Part shown: piece by piece, positions 35,001 through 46,251 of the stretch
Numbering within the stretch: the stretch's first letter is position 1
Layout: every line of letters starts with the position of its first letter
The notes under the pieces: model-generated
What the model saw: the letters and a program-made list of their open reading frames with translations, nothing else
Told to the model about the DNA's origin: nothing
Databases searched by the model: none
Source of the DNA: Marsupella aquatica
Taxonomy: Eukaryota > Marchantiophyta
Direction: 5' to 3'
NCBI GenBank assembly: GCA_973895155.1
Contig: OZ316891.1
Span: forward strand, 20,150,001 to 20,214,000
Length of the DNA stretch: 64,000 bases
Made by a program: the position numbers and the translations under genes

Positions 35001-37858
35001 GGACATTGGTGTCAGTATAACTGTCTATCCACGAATATTAACTAGAGGGCAATTGCGAGGATTCCTTTTAACTGCATATTGAAGGATACATCTCACCTAT
35101 ATATTTGAATTGCAGGCGCTTTCGGATAAGGATGTAGGAGAGGTGATTATCCGTCCGAGCAGTAAGGGGCCTTCACATCTCTCAATGACGCTGAAGTTTT
35201 ATGATGGATTATATGTTCATATAGACATCGTCGAGGGAGGGAAGGACAGTAGAGACCTGACGAGCTTCCTTCGTCTAGGAAAGACACTTACCATTGGTGA
35301 CGAGACCTTTGAAGACCTTGATGAGGTAAATCGAAGACAGACGTTGTGACCCTTGCTTGTTAATGAAACTCGAAGACGGTTGTAAATCTTCGAACAACTG
35401 CCCTGGTGCTCTACACTTTACACCAAGTATGCCGCTCTTTACGGTGGTTTTCAAATCCAGTATTCTTACTCTAAAAGCATATTATATGCGCCACTTTCAG
35501 GATGTACTCACAGATGTCCCAATTTAATCTTTAATGTACATTATGCAGGTAATTGCAAGATACATTGACCCGTTAGTAGGTCATTTGAAGGAAGTGCTCC
35601 GTTACAGGAAGTTTAAGCGAGGCAACAAGGCTGAAGTCGACGAGGCTTTGAGAGAAGAGAAAGCCAAAAATCCCATGCGGATACCATACTTTTTCTCAGT
35701 ATGTCATGAGCATCCAGGGGCCTTCAGATTGAGTTACATCAAGAATATGCACACCGTGAGCCATGAATATATTTCAGTTTCTCCCAAAGGCCTCAAATTT
35801 CGGAAGAGAATTTTTGATAGTACCGACAAGCTTGTCTCATATTTTCAGAAGCATTTCAAAGAACCGATCCCCGATGTTGCCCCACGTCGAGCAATGGCGG
35901 CAATGGTACCGCCGAGGAGCCCGGCACCAAGTGGCAGCGGAAGCTACAAGACTGGACAATGGGCCCCCCCTGCAAGATCTGGTGAAGTACCTTCATCCAG
36001 TGGTTGGGATTCCAGCAATAGCTGGGATCGAAGCGGAGGTAGGGGTAGGAGTAGTGGTTCTTGGGGAAGAGGCGTAGGGTCGGCTGGACCCAGTTCTTGG
36101 GATCAGCAAGCTCATGGAGGCACATCTTCTAGTGGTGGCTGGGCTCCGCCTGTGCAACCTCAAGGTGCTGGTGGATGGAACAATTGGGCAGGACCTACAA
36201 CAGGTGGTTATGGGGGAGGCAGGGGAGCTCCTGGGCCTGCAGATGGAAGGGGTACTTGGGACAGGCAACAACAAGGCCAGAGGGGTGGGTTCAAGTCCGG
36301 AACCAACGGTTGGGGACAAGATGGGTATTCGGACGGCCCGTCTCTTACACCGCTTTCAGGTATGGTGTTCTTCAGCATCAGGCTTGCTTTTGGCATCTTT
36401 CATGGCCAAGTATTGAGGAAACTTCCTCAGCAAAATATGAATAATCTGACTTGTGATGGTATGCAATGAGTGCAGACAGCAGCTGGGGCTCAAGAAAACC
36501 CAACAGTGCGGGAACGACATGGGATCAACCTACACCTACCCAAAGTGGGTGGGAATCAGAGCAAGAATCTCATGGGAGAGGGAGAAGCAGCTGGGAGCAG
36601 CCAAGGGGAGATCCTCGTCGTGGAGGGGTTGATCGAGAGGGCCCCAAGACTTTGGGGAGTACCTGGGACCAGCCTGCTACCACAGAGGCATCGTCAGGAT
36701 GGGAAGCATCTGACCCACCTTCACAGAGTGGGGGCAGCAGTGCTCTATGGGAAGCCCCTCCGGTCAACTCTACTTCAGGAAAAGGAAATGGAAGCAGTTG
36801 GGATAGTTCTGCTGCGAAGGAACCAACATCATCTGGGTGGGAAGTATCTGACGTACCCTCACAGAGTGGTGGCAGCAGTGGGCCTTGGGAAGCACAACGG
36901 CAGACTCCACGAAGAGGAGCTGGCAGCTGGGAGAAACCTGCGGAGGAACCAACGCCGAGTGACAGCGGGTGGACATCAAAAGAGCCAGAGCCTGGTTGGG
37001 CACCTGTGTCAAGTACTAAAGGTACTTTGAATTCCGCTTGGTCTTCTCTGCCTCCAGCTGCGTCCACCTTTTTGTGCATGAGGTTATCGAATTTAGTCGG
37101 CAAGGATGTACAAGTTTCTAACCCAATATTTATGTTTCTCCCCAGGTGACAGCAGCAGTTGGGATCCAAGTTCATCATTGCCTGGAGATGTTTCCCAGTC
37201 TGATGATTGGGCTTCGTCTGATGGTCTTAAGGACAAAGCCCTTGGTCGAGAACCAAAGGAGAAGACAACATCTCAACGAGAGTGGGATACTGGAGGTGTG
37301 CGGCGGAATGGGTGGGATTCTCAGCCTGGAACTAAACCGTTCCAACCGACTGGTGGTGATCGTCAGCCTGGAGATCCACGGCGAGCAGCTAGTGGCTGGG
37401 ACCAGCAGGCTCGTGGAGGTCCCAGACAGGGTGGTTGGGATCAGGCAGCTCCCAAAGTTGTCAGAAGCAGCAATTGGGATCAACCTGCAGCTTATTCCCC
37501 AGCTGCTCAAAGTGGTGCATCTTACTCGCCTACTCAAAGTGGCTGGAGCACTGACTGGGATAAGACTCCGGTGAAGACAGGCGGGGAGAGCACAGGACTG
37601 CCTTCTTCGAAGATATCACCAGAAAGTAGTAGATTAGAGAATTGGAATGGAGAGCCAGAGGCACTGAGTGGGAGGAGCAGTAGTTGGGCCAGTAAGGAAC
37701 CTGGTGTACCTGGTGTATCTGACAGCAGCAATGAACCTGCTGCACCTGGAACATCAGATGTAGCTGTAGGTGGGACTGGGAGTAGAGCAGGTTACGACCC
37801 GGCAACTCGACCCTCCAAAGACCAAGCCATTCCTTGGGTCTGGTCGGGAGCAACATAA
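29048..37858 (+). CDS. SPT6: Transcription elongation factor SPT6 (17 exons)
   Basis: Exons: 29048-29162, 29285-29417, 29591-29669, 29807-29978, 30076-30208, 30322-30619, 30821-31018, 31206-31319, 31382-31804, 31941-32048, 32178-32957, 33200-33341, 33644-34830, 35116-35325, 35549-36359, 36476-37021, 37146-37858. They give 2053 residues and all phases agree. Order of parts: acidic N-terminus; KFKRLKKAGK; death-like/helix-turn-helix core with VPFIAMYRKE-type LPFIAMYRKE; YqgF-like fold from about 772 (PRVMACCWGPGKP); helix-hairpin-helix about 979-1050 (FVSGLGPRKAS); S1 domain about 1155-1235; tandem SH2 about 1277-1472 (RMIVHPQFQN onward); then about 575 residues rich in Gly/Ser with about 36 Trp. 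Known role: histone chaperone and RNA polymerase II elongation factor; the tandem SH2 binds the phosphorylated polymerase linker. Plant SPT6L has a shorter WG/GW tail that can bind Argonaute. The exon 1 donor is the least certain boundary. Confidence 0.96.
32115..32136. repeat. Poly(C) homopolymer of 22 bases in an SPT6 intron
   Basis: An uninterrupted run of 22 C, followed by TCCC, sits between SPT6 exons 10 and 11, about 41 bases before the acceptor. It could affect splicing or replication, or be partly an assembly-length error. Similar runs lie at 39869-39887. Confidence 0.9.
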
Positions 37859-38560
37859 ACTTACGCGTGAATGCACTTTTATACTACGAAGGCCTGGCGA
37901 GGTCGAGCAGAGTTATATACATTTCAAACGACGGACGGTTGTTATGGTGGCAACTTATTATGGGGCATAATTTGCCCTTCCATCGCAATTGTCGCTTTGT
38001 TGGGCCTTCCTGAAGGCACTACAAACCACTGCAGTTGTTTGGGGTAATCTTTGAGGAGAGTCAGCGCTGAAGCTAGTCAACAAGTTTGTCTGTCATGGAC
38101 AGAAGTCACTTGATTTTACATGAAAGTACCGCAACACATTGAAGACTACCTATCTCACAAAAATGCCCATTGTTTTGAGATCACTGAAGGATCTTTCAAG
38201 AGAAAGTACAGCAGTCTAAGAAACGAGATGGCTGACAAAGAAATCGGGGATGGACTGTTGCTGGAGGATCACTTGTTGATTGATAAGTGGCAATTCAATT
38301 TCTATTTATCAAATTGGCATTTGAGTGGCAAACACATGTGTCACTTAAAGATTGCTATGCAAAGCAAACATACGTGGGTCTCACAAACGGCTGCCACTAT
38401 TGTCTTACAAGTCTCAATGTGCACACATTCCGTGAGGATGGGAGGCTTGGTAGAATGTTGCCTTGAAATCTATCATGGACAATTCTAGTGAGTCGGGTAT
38501 CTTATAGCAGTGGCCACCAAATTCTTCATTGTCCACAAGGTTAGTGGGTATAGTCAAGTA
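37859..38560 (+). other. 3' flank of SPT6
   Basis: Probable 3' UTR followed by non-coding sequence. A 122-codon frame at 38120-38488 shows no domain or family resemblance. Direct evidence for a gene is lacking. Confidence 0.45.
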
Positions 38561-38564
38561 CAGG

Positions 38565-38905
38565 AGGGACATTGCCCGTGTGACTTGGATTTCTTTTAAT
38601 TTTTGGAATGGTTGGTAGCTGAAAACCTGATCAGGATGTACACACATGTGCTCGAGCAGCATTATGCGAGCATTTGCCCTTGTCACTAAGATATTTCTAA
38701 TTTTTGGAATGTTTGGTATCTGAAAACCTGCGAACATTGCCCTTGTGACTGATTTTTCTTATTTTGGTATGTTCGGTATCTGAAAATCTGCCCAGGAAAT
38801 GCACTCAGAGCAGCATTATGCATACATTGCCCGTACGACTCTGGTTTTTCTCATTTTTGGACTGTTTGGTCTCTGAAAACCTGCCCAGGATGTTCACATC
38901 TGCAT
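38565..38905. repeat. Minisatellite of about 70-95 bp, four units
   Basis: Units combine CATTGCCC.TGTGACT, TTTCT.ATTTTTGGAATG, TTGGTATCTGAAAACCTG, CCAGGATGT.CACA and CAGCATTATGC. Starts fall near 38569, 38670, 38737 and 38829. The third unit follows a shortened second unit that lacks the CAGCATTATGC part. Confidence 0.8.
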
Positions 38906-40056
38906 TTAGGGTACAAACCTGCAGTGCAATAAACCTAAATTAGGTACATCTACATTGCAAAGTGCAAAAGAATTTGGAGGAGGGAAGCTGAATTGAACAA
39001 TGCGGTGAGGAGCTTTGACCTGAATTGAACAAGAATGTGGTTATGGGATTCCCCTCAAAGCTCAAGATTCATAAGATGGGAAGTGATCATGAAGGACGGT
39101 GCGAGGGCAGGAGAGCACTATTCACAATTGGGAGAAGAGAGAGTGAGCTGGACGAGAGGGAGTGAGAATGCATGGGAAGGAGTGGATCAAAGGGGAAGGG
39201 TGTAGGGTTTGTGCAGGGCAGGGGAGGAGGCAGCTTGGGAGCTAAGGGGGAAATTCCATAGATAGTAGATTCTACCGGGTATAAGTATTCAGATTTTGTC
39301 TTACTTAGATTTTTGGTGCCATTTATTTTATTTCAATGTGCCTTGTCTAGGGGCATCATTTGTATTATTTGGATTTTTAATTAATTTTTGGACCCCTATA
39401 AATTTGGGTATCCTATAATATGCTGAACTTCTAACCGTTGTTATCATTTTAGATTTCAAGTGCGTGCATCCAATTGCTTTTAGATCTACCTTTTGAACAA
39501 AGTTTCAAGTCTTTTTATGAGTGAGAGAAATGATTTTAAACAACCTGAACAGATGTGTCTTAAGTTCCTCATGGTTTTTTTGTACACTAAGTGTATGGTT
39601 TTCATTGAATGAGTGTCATGAATAAGGCACATTGAATTAATTAGTGCACAGATCGTGGTACCATTGTGCCATAGAACTCTTACTTGCTCTTCTTACCATG
39701 TGCTCTACTTATACTATTTTATCCCACTCACTCTTAATATGTACTATAGTTCTAATATCTCCTATTTTATCCTACTTACATATCAATAAAGACAAAATAA
39801 TCATGAGCATGCTATATATAACAAATCGAATAGAATAGGCTAGTTCTGAGGCCTCTACATACAGCCCTCCCCCCCCCCCCCCCCCCCAATAAAAGGGGAC
39901 ATGGTCCCTAAGACAAAAGAACCGAATAAAAGAGGGGGAATGGAAAAGACCCCAAGAAGAGCAAAGAGTCCAAACAAGTCAAGGTGTTCCCCTCACCACC
40001 ATACGGGTCACTTGTCTCTTTTCTCTTTTTATAGGTGCACTTGTGGTTTAGCCCGG
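38906..40056. other. Gene-free region with a poly(C) run
   Basis: Purine-rich sequence at 39100-39250 is followed by AT-rich sequence. A run of 19 C lies at 39869-39887. No gene or recognisable element is visible. Confidence 0.5.
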
Positions 40057-40380
40057 TCAATAAAAACTCCTTTTTGCCTCGACGTTGCTGTTGCCCGAGC
40101 CACCGACGAGAAGCACTGGAATTGAATCGGATGGATGGGTGAGGAATTGGGGATGCAAAGAATCCTGCCTTGGCTTGGAGATGGCCAGAGCAGCAGCCGA
40201 GCCAGCAGCAGGAGTAGTACTAGTAGTGGGACCGTCGGCTACAGTAGCAGTGTGTCTTGTAAATGCTGCTGCGACATTAATGTCGTTGTTGTTGTTGTTC
40301 TTATTGTAATTTTGATGACCGGCATCTAGAAACTGGTCGTTCTCATCATCTTGCTGCAGTTTCTGGTTTTCCTGCTCCAT
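40057..40380 (-). CDS. Hypothetical small protein, weak support
   Basis: A frame of 107 codons starts MEQENQKLQQDDEN and contains an Asn run caused by a (GTT)n-like tract, then Ala/Thr-rich sequence. No domain, signal peptide or family is recognised. The ATG follows a CTCC-repeat-derived purine tract. It could be a lineage-specific gene, a first exon of something on the minus strand, or simply chance in a low-complexity stretch. I favour chance. Confidence 0.15.
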   Translation of the reverse strand: MEQENQKLQQDDENDQFLDAGHQNYNKNNNNNDINVAAAFTRHTATVADGPTTSTTPAAGSAAALAISKPRQDSLHPQFLTHPSDSIPVLLVGGSGNSNVEAKRSFY

Positions 40381-41681
40381 CGCTCCTCCTCCTCCTCCTA
40401 CATTTCTTTACAAATCGGTCAATTAATGGGGAGCATCTCTGGTTCTTCATCAGCGAAGTGAATTTTTTCCTCTACGACATGTACAAGGGGAAGACTAGAA
40501 TGGCCGGCGAGGTGATCGGGAAGAGTTCAGTGTCTACGATTGGAGCTCCGAAAGCGGCATTTCAGGTGGCTCTTCTAAACTGTCAGGCCTTTCTACTTCT
40601 GGAATTTTTGCTGTGCCTCTCAAGCTCTGCATTCGATGTTAACTGTTGATCAGAGAACGATTAAATTTTGTCGGCGCAGTAGCCTGGTCCGCTCTCTCCT
40701 TGTCTCACTTATTCTTTGGGAGTGCTAGTTTGTTTTGTTCAATTCGGTTGCAACCTGGTTTGCCAAAGCTATACGCGTCAATTTCGGCCCGACTAAAAGT
40801 CTGTCTCATCCAGTTTGTTCGCTAGTGGACTGAAGCGTTTTCTGAAGCTCCGCAAATAGATCTAACACTCTGTCTCGTTGACGTTTGCAAGTAGGTTTAA
40901 GCATTTTGTCAAAGGTCCTGGAATTGAAGCTGCGTCTGCCATCTCAGCATCTTTGCAGACGGCTTGTCACTGCATCCAATGTTTATGTTGTAGGTAGCCC
41001 TCATTTTCTTCCCATTGATTCTACCTCTTTCAATTTCTGTCAATTTCTATCTTGAACATTTGATTTCCAGCCAGCGGATTAGCTAGTGTGTGGTTTACAG
41101 AAAGATGAGTTTTCTTGTCTCACTGCAGTAAGCGTGTTCTGTTGGCTGATTGCATAGTGTAACATCAATTTGCGGTTCCTGATGTAGCTCGGGTAGAAAG
41201 TTGTTGGTTGGTTGGTTGAATGATTGATGGATTGATTGCTTGTTTGATTGATGGAATGTGACTGATTGATTGCAAAATTTCCGCTGTAATCAAATGCAGT
41301 AAGCATGTTTTAAAGGAAACCGATTTTCAAAACTGTTTAGGTTGTAGCCTCGAGGCAGCAGCTGGTATAAAGGATTGACTGTTGGTTGGTTGATTTATGC
41401 GATTGATTGTGCCTGGTTCCTCTGACAGATGGTGGTTGTTGTGACACGCGCTCATGTTCTAAGTTTTCGTTGTTGTCTTGGAGGCACTCCCAATTACCCG
41501 AAACTTCTTCCCACGCTACTTAGCCTTGAGAACTGTATGGTTGAGGACCCTGGAAAGCCCTCTGTTTGTTCCGTTCAGAGTTCTGGAAGCAGTGCTTTGA
41601 AGCTGTTTCCATCGTGACTGGTGGTGGTGGAAAGAAAGGGCTGACTTCCAATCTGCTTCCTGATTGGGCACCTGTCCAGTC
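40381..41681 (+). promoter_or_regulatory. Upstream region of RPB12, with a possible non-coding leader exon
   Basis: An ATG at 40500 opens 22 codons ending at CAG/GTGGCT (40565), which looks like an exon-donor junction. An acceptor-like CCTGTCCAG at 41672-41680 lies two bases before the RPB12 ATG. A spliced leader joining these is possible, but the upstream ATG would not be in the RPB12 frame. The stretch 41195-41410 holds degenerate (TTGATTGA)/(GTTGGTTG) simple repeats. Nothing else is recognised. Confidence 0.35.
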
Positions 41682-41879
41682 ATGGATCACGGGGGTGCTC
41701 CTCCACCGCCAGAACCTGTCTCTTATCTTTGCGGAGACTGTGGAGCGGACAACACCCTGAAGCCGAGCGATGTTCTACAATGCCGAGAATGTGGTTATCG
41801 AATTCTGAACAAGAAGCGAACCCGGCGCGTCGTGCAATTTGAGGCAAGAGAAAACAGATCTTTGTCGGACATTGACTGA
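41682..41879 (+). CDS. NRPB12: DNA-directed RNA polymerases I, II and III subunit RPB12/RPABC4
   Basis: The product is 65 residues, single exon, starting MDHGGAPPPPEP. It has the diagnostic zinc ribbon: YLCGDCGADNTL gives CxxC, and VLQCRECGYRIL gives the second CxxC. The invariant basic end KKRTRRVVQFEAR follows. This small subunit is shared by the nuclear RNA polymerases and helps to assemble the RPB3/RPB11-like platform. All four zinc ligands are present. Known eukaryotic orthologues end at QFEAR or QYEAR. Here the frame runs nine residues further (ENRSLSDID) before the stop, which is unusual. The start was chosen as the only ATG ahead of the zinc ribbon; the frame further upstream lacks one. 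An acceptor-like site just before the ATG suggests a 5' UTR intron. Confidence 0.95.
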   Translation: MDHGGAPPPPEPVSYLCGDCGADNTLKPSDVLQCRECGYRILNKKRTRRVVQFEARENRSLSDID

Positions 41880-42425
41880 ATTACGATGTAGGAAGAGCAT
41901 ATTTCGAGCGAATTCTTTATTTTGGTCGCAACCGTCGGGAGAGTGACAGCAAACCCCTAACTGCTGGACAGGAAATTGGGAGGGTGAGAAATTAGGGTTT
42001 TAGCAGTAGTCTTTTGAGAACTGAGAGTTCTGAAGAATTCAGTTGGACGTAAATCCCATGAGGGAGAGACGTTTAGAGGCTTTCTGCCCGGTCAGCCGTG
42101 GAGCCAGCGAGGATTCTAATGACGGACTACAATACTGTAGGATTCCCCATGCTTTCTTGCCTTGGCATTGGTGCTTTCATGATAGGAAGAGGGGCTCTCA
42201 TCCTCTGAATGCTTAGCTATTTCGATCTAGATAACACGGGCAATACTTTTCTGTTCGTGATCTTATTTATGATTTGGTTCTATTCTATACTATCGATTCC
42301 AGACATATTGCCTCCGTATATCAACCTCTTGTTGGTTTTCTGGATTTGGGTTGTTTTCCATAGAGACAACTTTGGATTGGTGTGTGATGGTCTGATTTGG
42401 ATGGGTTTGACTCTGACTGTAGGAG

Positions 42426-43560
42426 ATGCTGGAAGTCGAGGTTGAGTTAAGATTGCTGGAGGCTTTGGAAATTTACCATCCAGCCAAATTACAGGGTGAT
42501 GATTCTTGCAGTAACTATCGTTTTCCATACCTTTCGTCGGACACGATCTTTAGCTAGTTCTCGTTGCCTTTGGTCAATATCTTGAGGTCCTTTTGGAATA
42601 CTTAAAAGAGTATGGAATGCTTTCGCAGGCATCCATCGACATTTCATTCTTTATGGTTTGATGGAATATTTGGAAAGACGGTAAGAGTAGTCATTCTTCA
42701 CTCAGATTCTACTATTTTTCCTATTCTCCTATTCTCCTCTCCTTCATGACTGGAATATCCTTGCTTCGGAATATCAGCAGAGAATGGTGAGGAATGTTGT
42801 ATATTTCCGAAACTAATATAATTGTCTCCTGACGATATTCCAAACTTCGGATTTCGGCATTCTTTGCTTGATGTTTCACCTGATCAAAGTGATTCCATTA
42901 GTATTAGTATAGAATTTTAGCAATTCGCCGTTTGTAGCTTTGTAGCTGACCAGTCACTACCCGAACGTTTCTATGAAATAAAATTAAAGTGATCTAGAGC
43001 TCCATCTTGTGACATATTTTAGTGCTGTCTTACAATTCGTGCAGCAAATTTGCTTATATAATTAGTAGTTTAATACCTGATGCAGGTTTCTGTTTCTTGT
43101 CTTCTGGCCACTTCATGGCATTGACTTTGTATGTGGAAAGTTTTTGATCCCGTCCTTGCCCTATGACTGCAGACTCAACCATCACTTTTCATCTGATGAG
43201 ATTCTCGAACTTCTTGACCGCTTCTATAATCTGGACCTTCTGGTAGTTTCCCTTCCTATTTCTGCTTTTCATTGTTTTGAGCCTTTAGTCGATTCGCCTC
43301 ACTCTCACGTCACATATGAACAAGATACTACTATGGTAGTTGAGTTAATGTTTCAGTCCCATCCGAACCAGCATCTGTAAGACACGATGCAAGTATAAAT
43401 CTAGAAGCTTTTGAATTTCTGTGTTAAAACTCCATAGCATGTCGAGTGTCCTTTGCAGAAACCAGATGAAGAAGAATCTGAACTTTTAAGCCAGGAAGAG
43501 GATTTCTCGTTGCCTGCATCCATACTTTCAGTCAAGGAGGAGTTGAGAGAGAACTCCTGA
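42426..43560 (+). CDS. EAF7/MRGBP-family NuA4 subunit (4 exons)
   Basis: The exons are too short to stand out as long open frames: 42426-42495, 42629-42680, 43173-43242 and 43459-43560. They total 294 bases, that is 97 residues, with all phases matching and GT-AG ends. The joined reading contains VELRLLEALEIY, GIHRHFILYGLMEY, HHFSSDEILELLDRFYNLDLL (split by no intron) and KPDEEESELL with EEDFSLP. This order (acidic start, GxHxHF box, Leu-rich ILELLDRFYNL box, EEDFxLP end) is that of the EAF7/MRGBP family. Known role: small subunit of the NuA4/TIP60 histone acetyltransferase complex, bridging to the MRG chromodomain protein. It lies 547 bases after the RPB12 stop on the same strand. The start is uncertain: an acceptor (TGTAG) precedes the first exon at 42422, so the ATG may be internal to a longer protein with an upstream exon. 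Confidence 0.85.
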
Positions 43561-46251
43561 GTACATCCGGAGCTTTGGCTTCTTCTACAAACATGATGAT
43601 TGCATTTGGGTAAGCTCTTTCTGCTGCACAAGAGCCGGTTATCTTTTTCCTATTGAAATGTTGTTTCCATGCTTATTTGTGTCACATGTGTGCACAAATA
43701 GGTTTAATAAGATGAGCTTTTTCTTTTGGCGGTACAGAGATATATTGTGGGAAGCCTACAGCTGCCTTGCCAAGCAGAAAGTTTTCCCCCGGCTAACAAC
43801 AGCCATGCAATCAGCAGCACCGCAGGACATAACCATTTGGACTAGTAGCATGAAACAGAGTTGGCTGTTGTCTTAATTTTATCTGGAAGACGACCAGGAG
43901 ATCCACCTAGTGGGTTCAAAATGTGGCCCTGCGAAGGACACTCTTCTGCCCTTTTGGAGGCACTTGACTACTACATTTTGGCCTAGGACAGGCTGTTGTG
44001 GCTAGATTTTATCAAGACTGCTGCCAGATCCAGATGGTGGCTATGTACAGGAAAGATGACTTGTGAATCGGTGGCTTGGACTATGTTGGCCTTGACCTTC
44101 TTATAAAGAATAGATGTGCTACAACGGTGGGGAGGCGAGCTTGGATTGATGAGGTATCTGTACGAGGGTAATACTAGACAATGATATAGTGGATCCCAGG
44201 GACTTGGAAGAGATTGCGAGTCTTTCATGTATTATCAATCGTCCATTCTGGTACGTGGGCATCTCAAGCATAGGATATGAATTCAGTTTGGTTACCATTA
44301 ACCCTAAATAGGAGCACCGTCTTTCCATTGAAGCGTGTTTCCTATTTATGCAACGTTCTCAAGGCCTGTCAGGGATGGCAGTGCAGAACGATTTGGTTAT
44401 ACCGATATGGATTTGCACACATGATTCGTTTGTCTGCATCCAGCCTTGGATGGACAAGTGAGGATAGCTTTATGGATACAAGGATGGTGCCCCTGTGCTG
44501 AAAAATACCTTTTGAGAAATGGGTTTTCACCAGTGAACTAAACCAAGATGATAAGGACATGGAAACTCAAGCACTATGTCCAGCGGAAGGAAAGGTTGGG
44601 ATTACCCCAAAAACATACAACACAAAGTACCATTGAATCTGTTTCATGGGTTGGCTTGCAACGCTCCAGGATTCTGAGCCAAATTAGGTGCAAAATTAGA
44701 GGAAACTGTATAGATTGCTGTTGTGCCAGTTAGGCACATGCTCTCAAGTCAAGTGAACGAGTGTTAGAAGTTGCAGTACCGTAGTTCCATCCCATATGAA
44801 CTGAGTGAAATAATAATCATTCTTTTAGTCAGGTCTCAAGTTTTCATAATTGTTTATTTTTGAGAGAGTCGGGATGGCGACAACTACTATTTGTTATTCT
44901 CCTAGGTTATCGATCACAAAAAGCTGAGGCTTAATGATGGATGTGGTATTTTTGGGCAACAAACAGTGTAGAACTCAGCAAAGTGAACATCTGGGTCATT
45001 AACCCCGTCACTTATGATTACTCCTAATCACTTCCAAAAAATTGAGCAAAATTTTTACTGTTTGTATGTTAAAGTTTGAATAGGCCTCTACAGTAGTGAT
45101 ACTGAGGAATTTACTTGATGGACTCCACCCTGCAACTCCTGCCTTGGTAGACCCTACAATTTAGAAAAACCCCCAATGTACCCCATGGGACACTACTGAA
45201 CAAAATCTTCTTTTATTGTGAGTAACCAGTAGCCTCACCAAGGCACTGTGGTTCACAGTGTAGTATCACCAAGCATAGTCGCCCATGCTCATAACCCAGT
45301 GCGCTCAAGATATATCCTGTGAGTCTTCAATTTAAAATCTGAATTTGGAAATCTGCCCACCTGAAACTACTCTCTGTTTCTGCGGCTCATACACCTGTTT
45401 GGACATAGAAACTCACTCCATGAGTCACTCAAAACTCATTGACGTTGTCCATTCTTGTTTGTTCTCACGCTCTGGCCCAGTGGCATCACAAAATTGAATG
45501 AAATCAAACATGTATCAGCATTGATACACGCGTTAAAGCATGCATATTAAGGAAAATGTTCACTAACTAATTCTGGTCCAACAACAGTTTTTATCTCATA
45601 ATGAAAATTCCCTATATAAAGACCAATGAACCCAAAATAGGGTTAAGTTAGTAGAGTAGGGCTCTCAGCCAGAAGAATCTGGGGGAGACCTAAATTAGGG
45701 AATATTCTCTCTTTTGTAACGTAAGCACCGTGTTTTACTTTCTACACCTTACACTACTTTGGTCAAAATTGTATGACAATATGTATTTTGGATTGCACAT
45801 GCATGGTGCCTGTGGTTTTTTGCAGTTGACTATGCAAAGACATTCTAAGCCATTGCTTTCACCAACAACTTTCCAGGGTCCCACCTAGGTGAGAACATGA
45901 TGTGGGTCAAATTATTCAGCTTTAAGATACACTATGAATTTCAGCCAGCAGTGAGCAGTAACACCCATGATAGGAGTCAAGGGGATATTCTGGTGCATAG
46001 TTAGGGAGAACTGGCTGTCCATGAAAATTTTACTATGCACCAAATTCATTATCACAAGCTAGTGAGAGAAGAATCAATGATTGTCAATAAGGCATCTTCA
46101 CCGTTCTCTAGATCACTGATGAGAGCAACTTGATCAAAAAGGTTATATATTGCTTTTGAGTTATATGTAAAAAGGCTGCCACATCAGTGAATTGTAGGAT
46201 AACCCCTTAATTGAACCCCTGATTCGGTGTGCTTGATCTCTATTGAATAAA
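43561..46251. other. Gene-free region, including the 3' flank of the EAF7-like gene
   Basis: Short frames at 43658-44733 show no domain. A CCTATATAAAGAC box lies at about 45610, followed by ATTAGGGAATATTCTCTC near 45690, which might be a promoter or an LTR fragment. I cannot support either. No gene is called. Confidence 0.45.

Noticed and set aside
45600-45740. Possible solo LTR with TATA box (CCTATATAAAG)
   Set aside because: No matching TG...CA ends, no target-site duplication and no second copy in the window.
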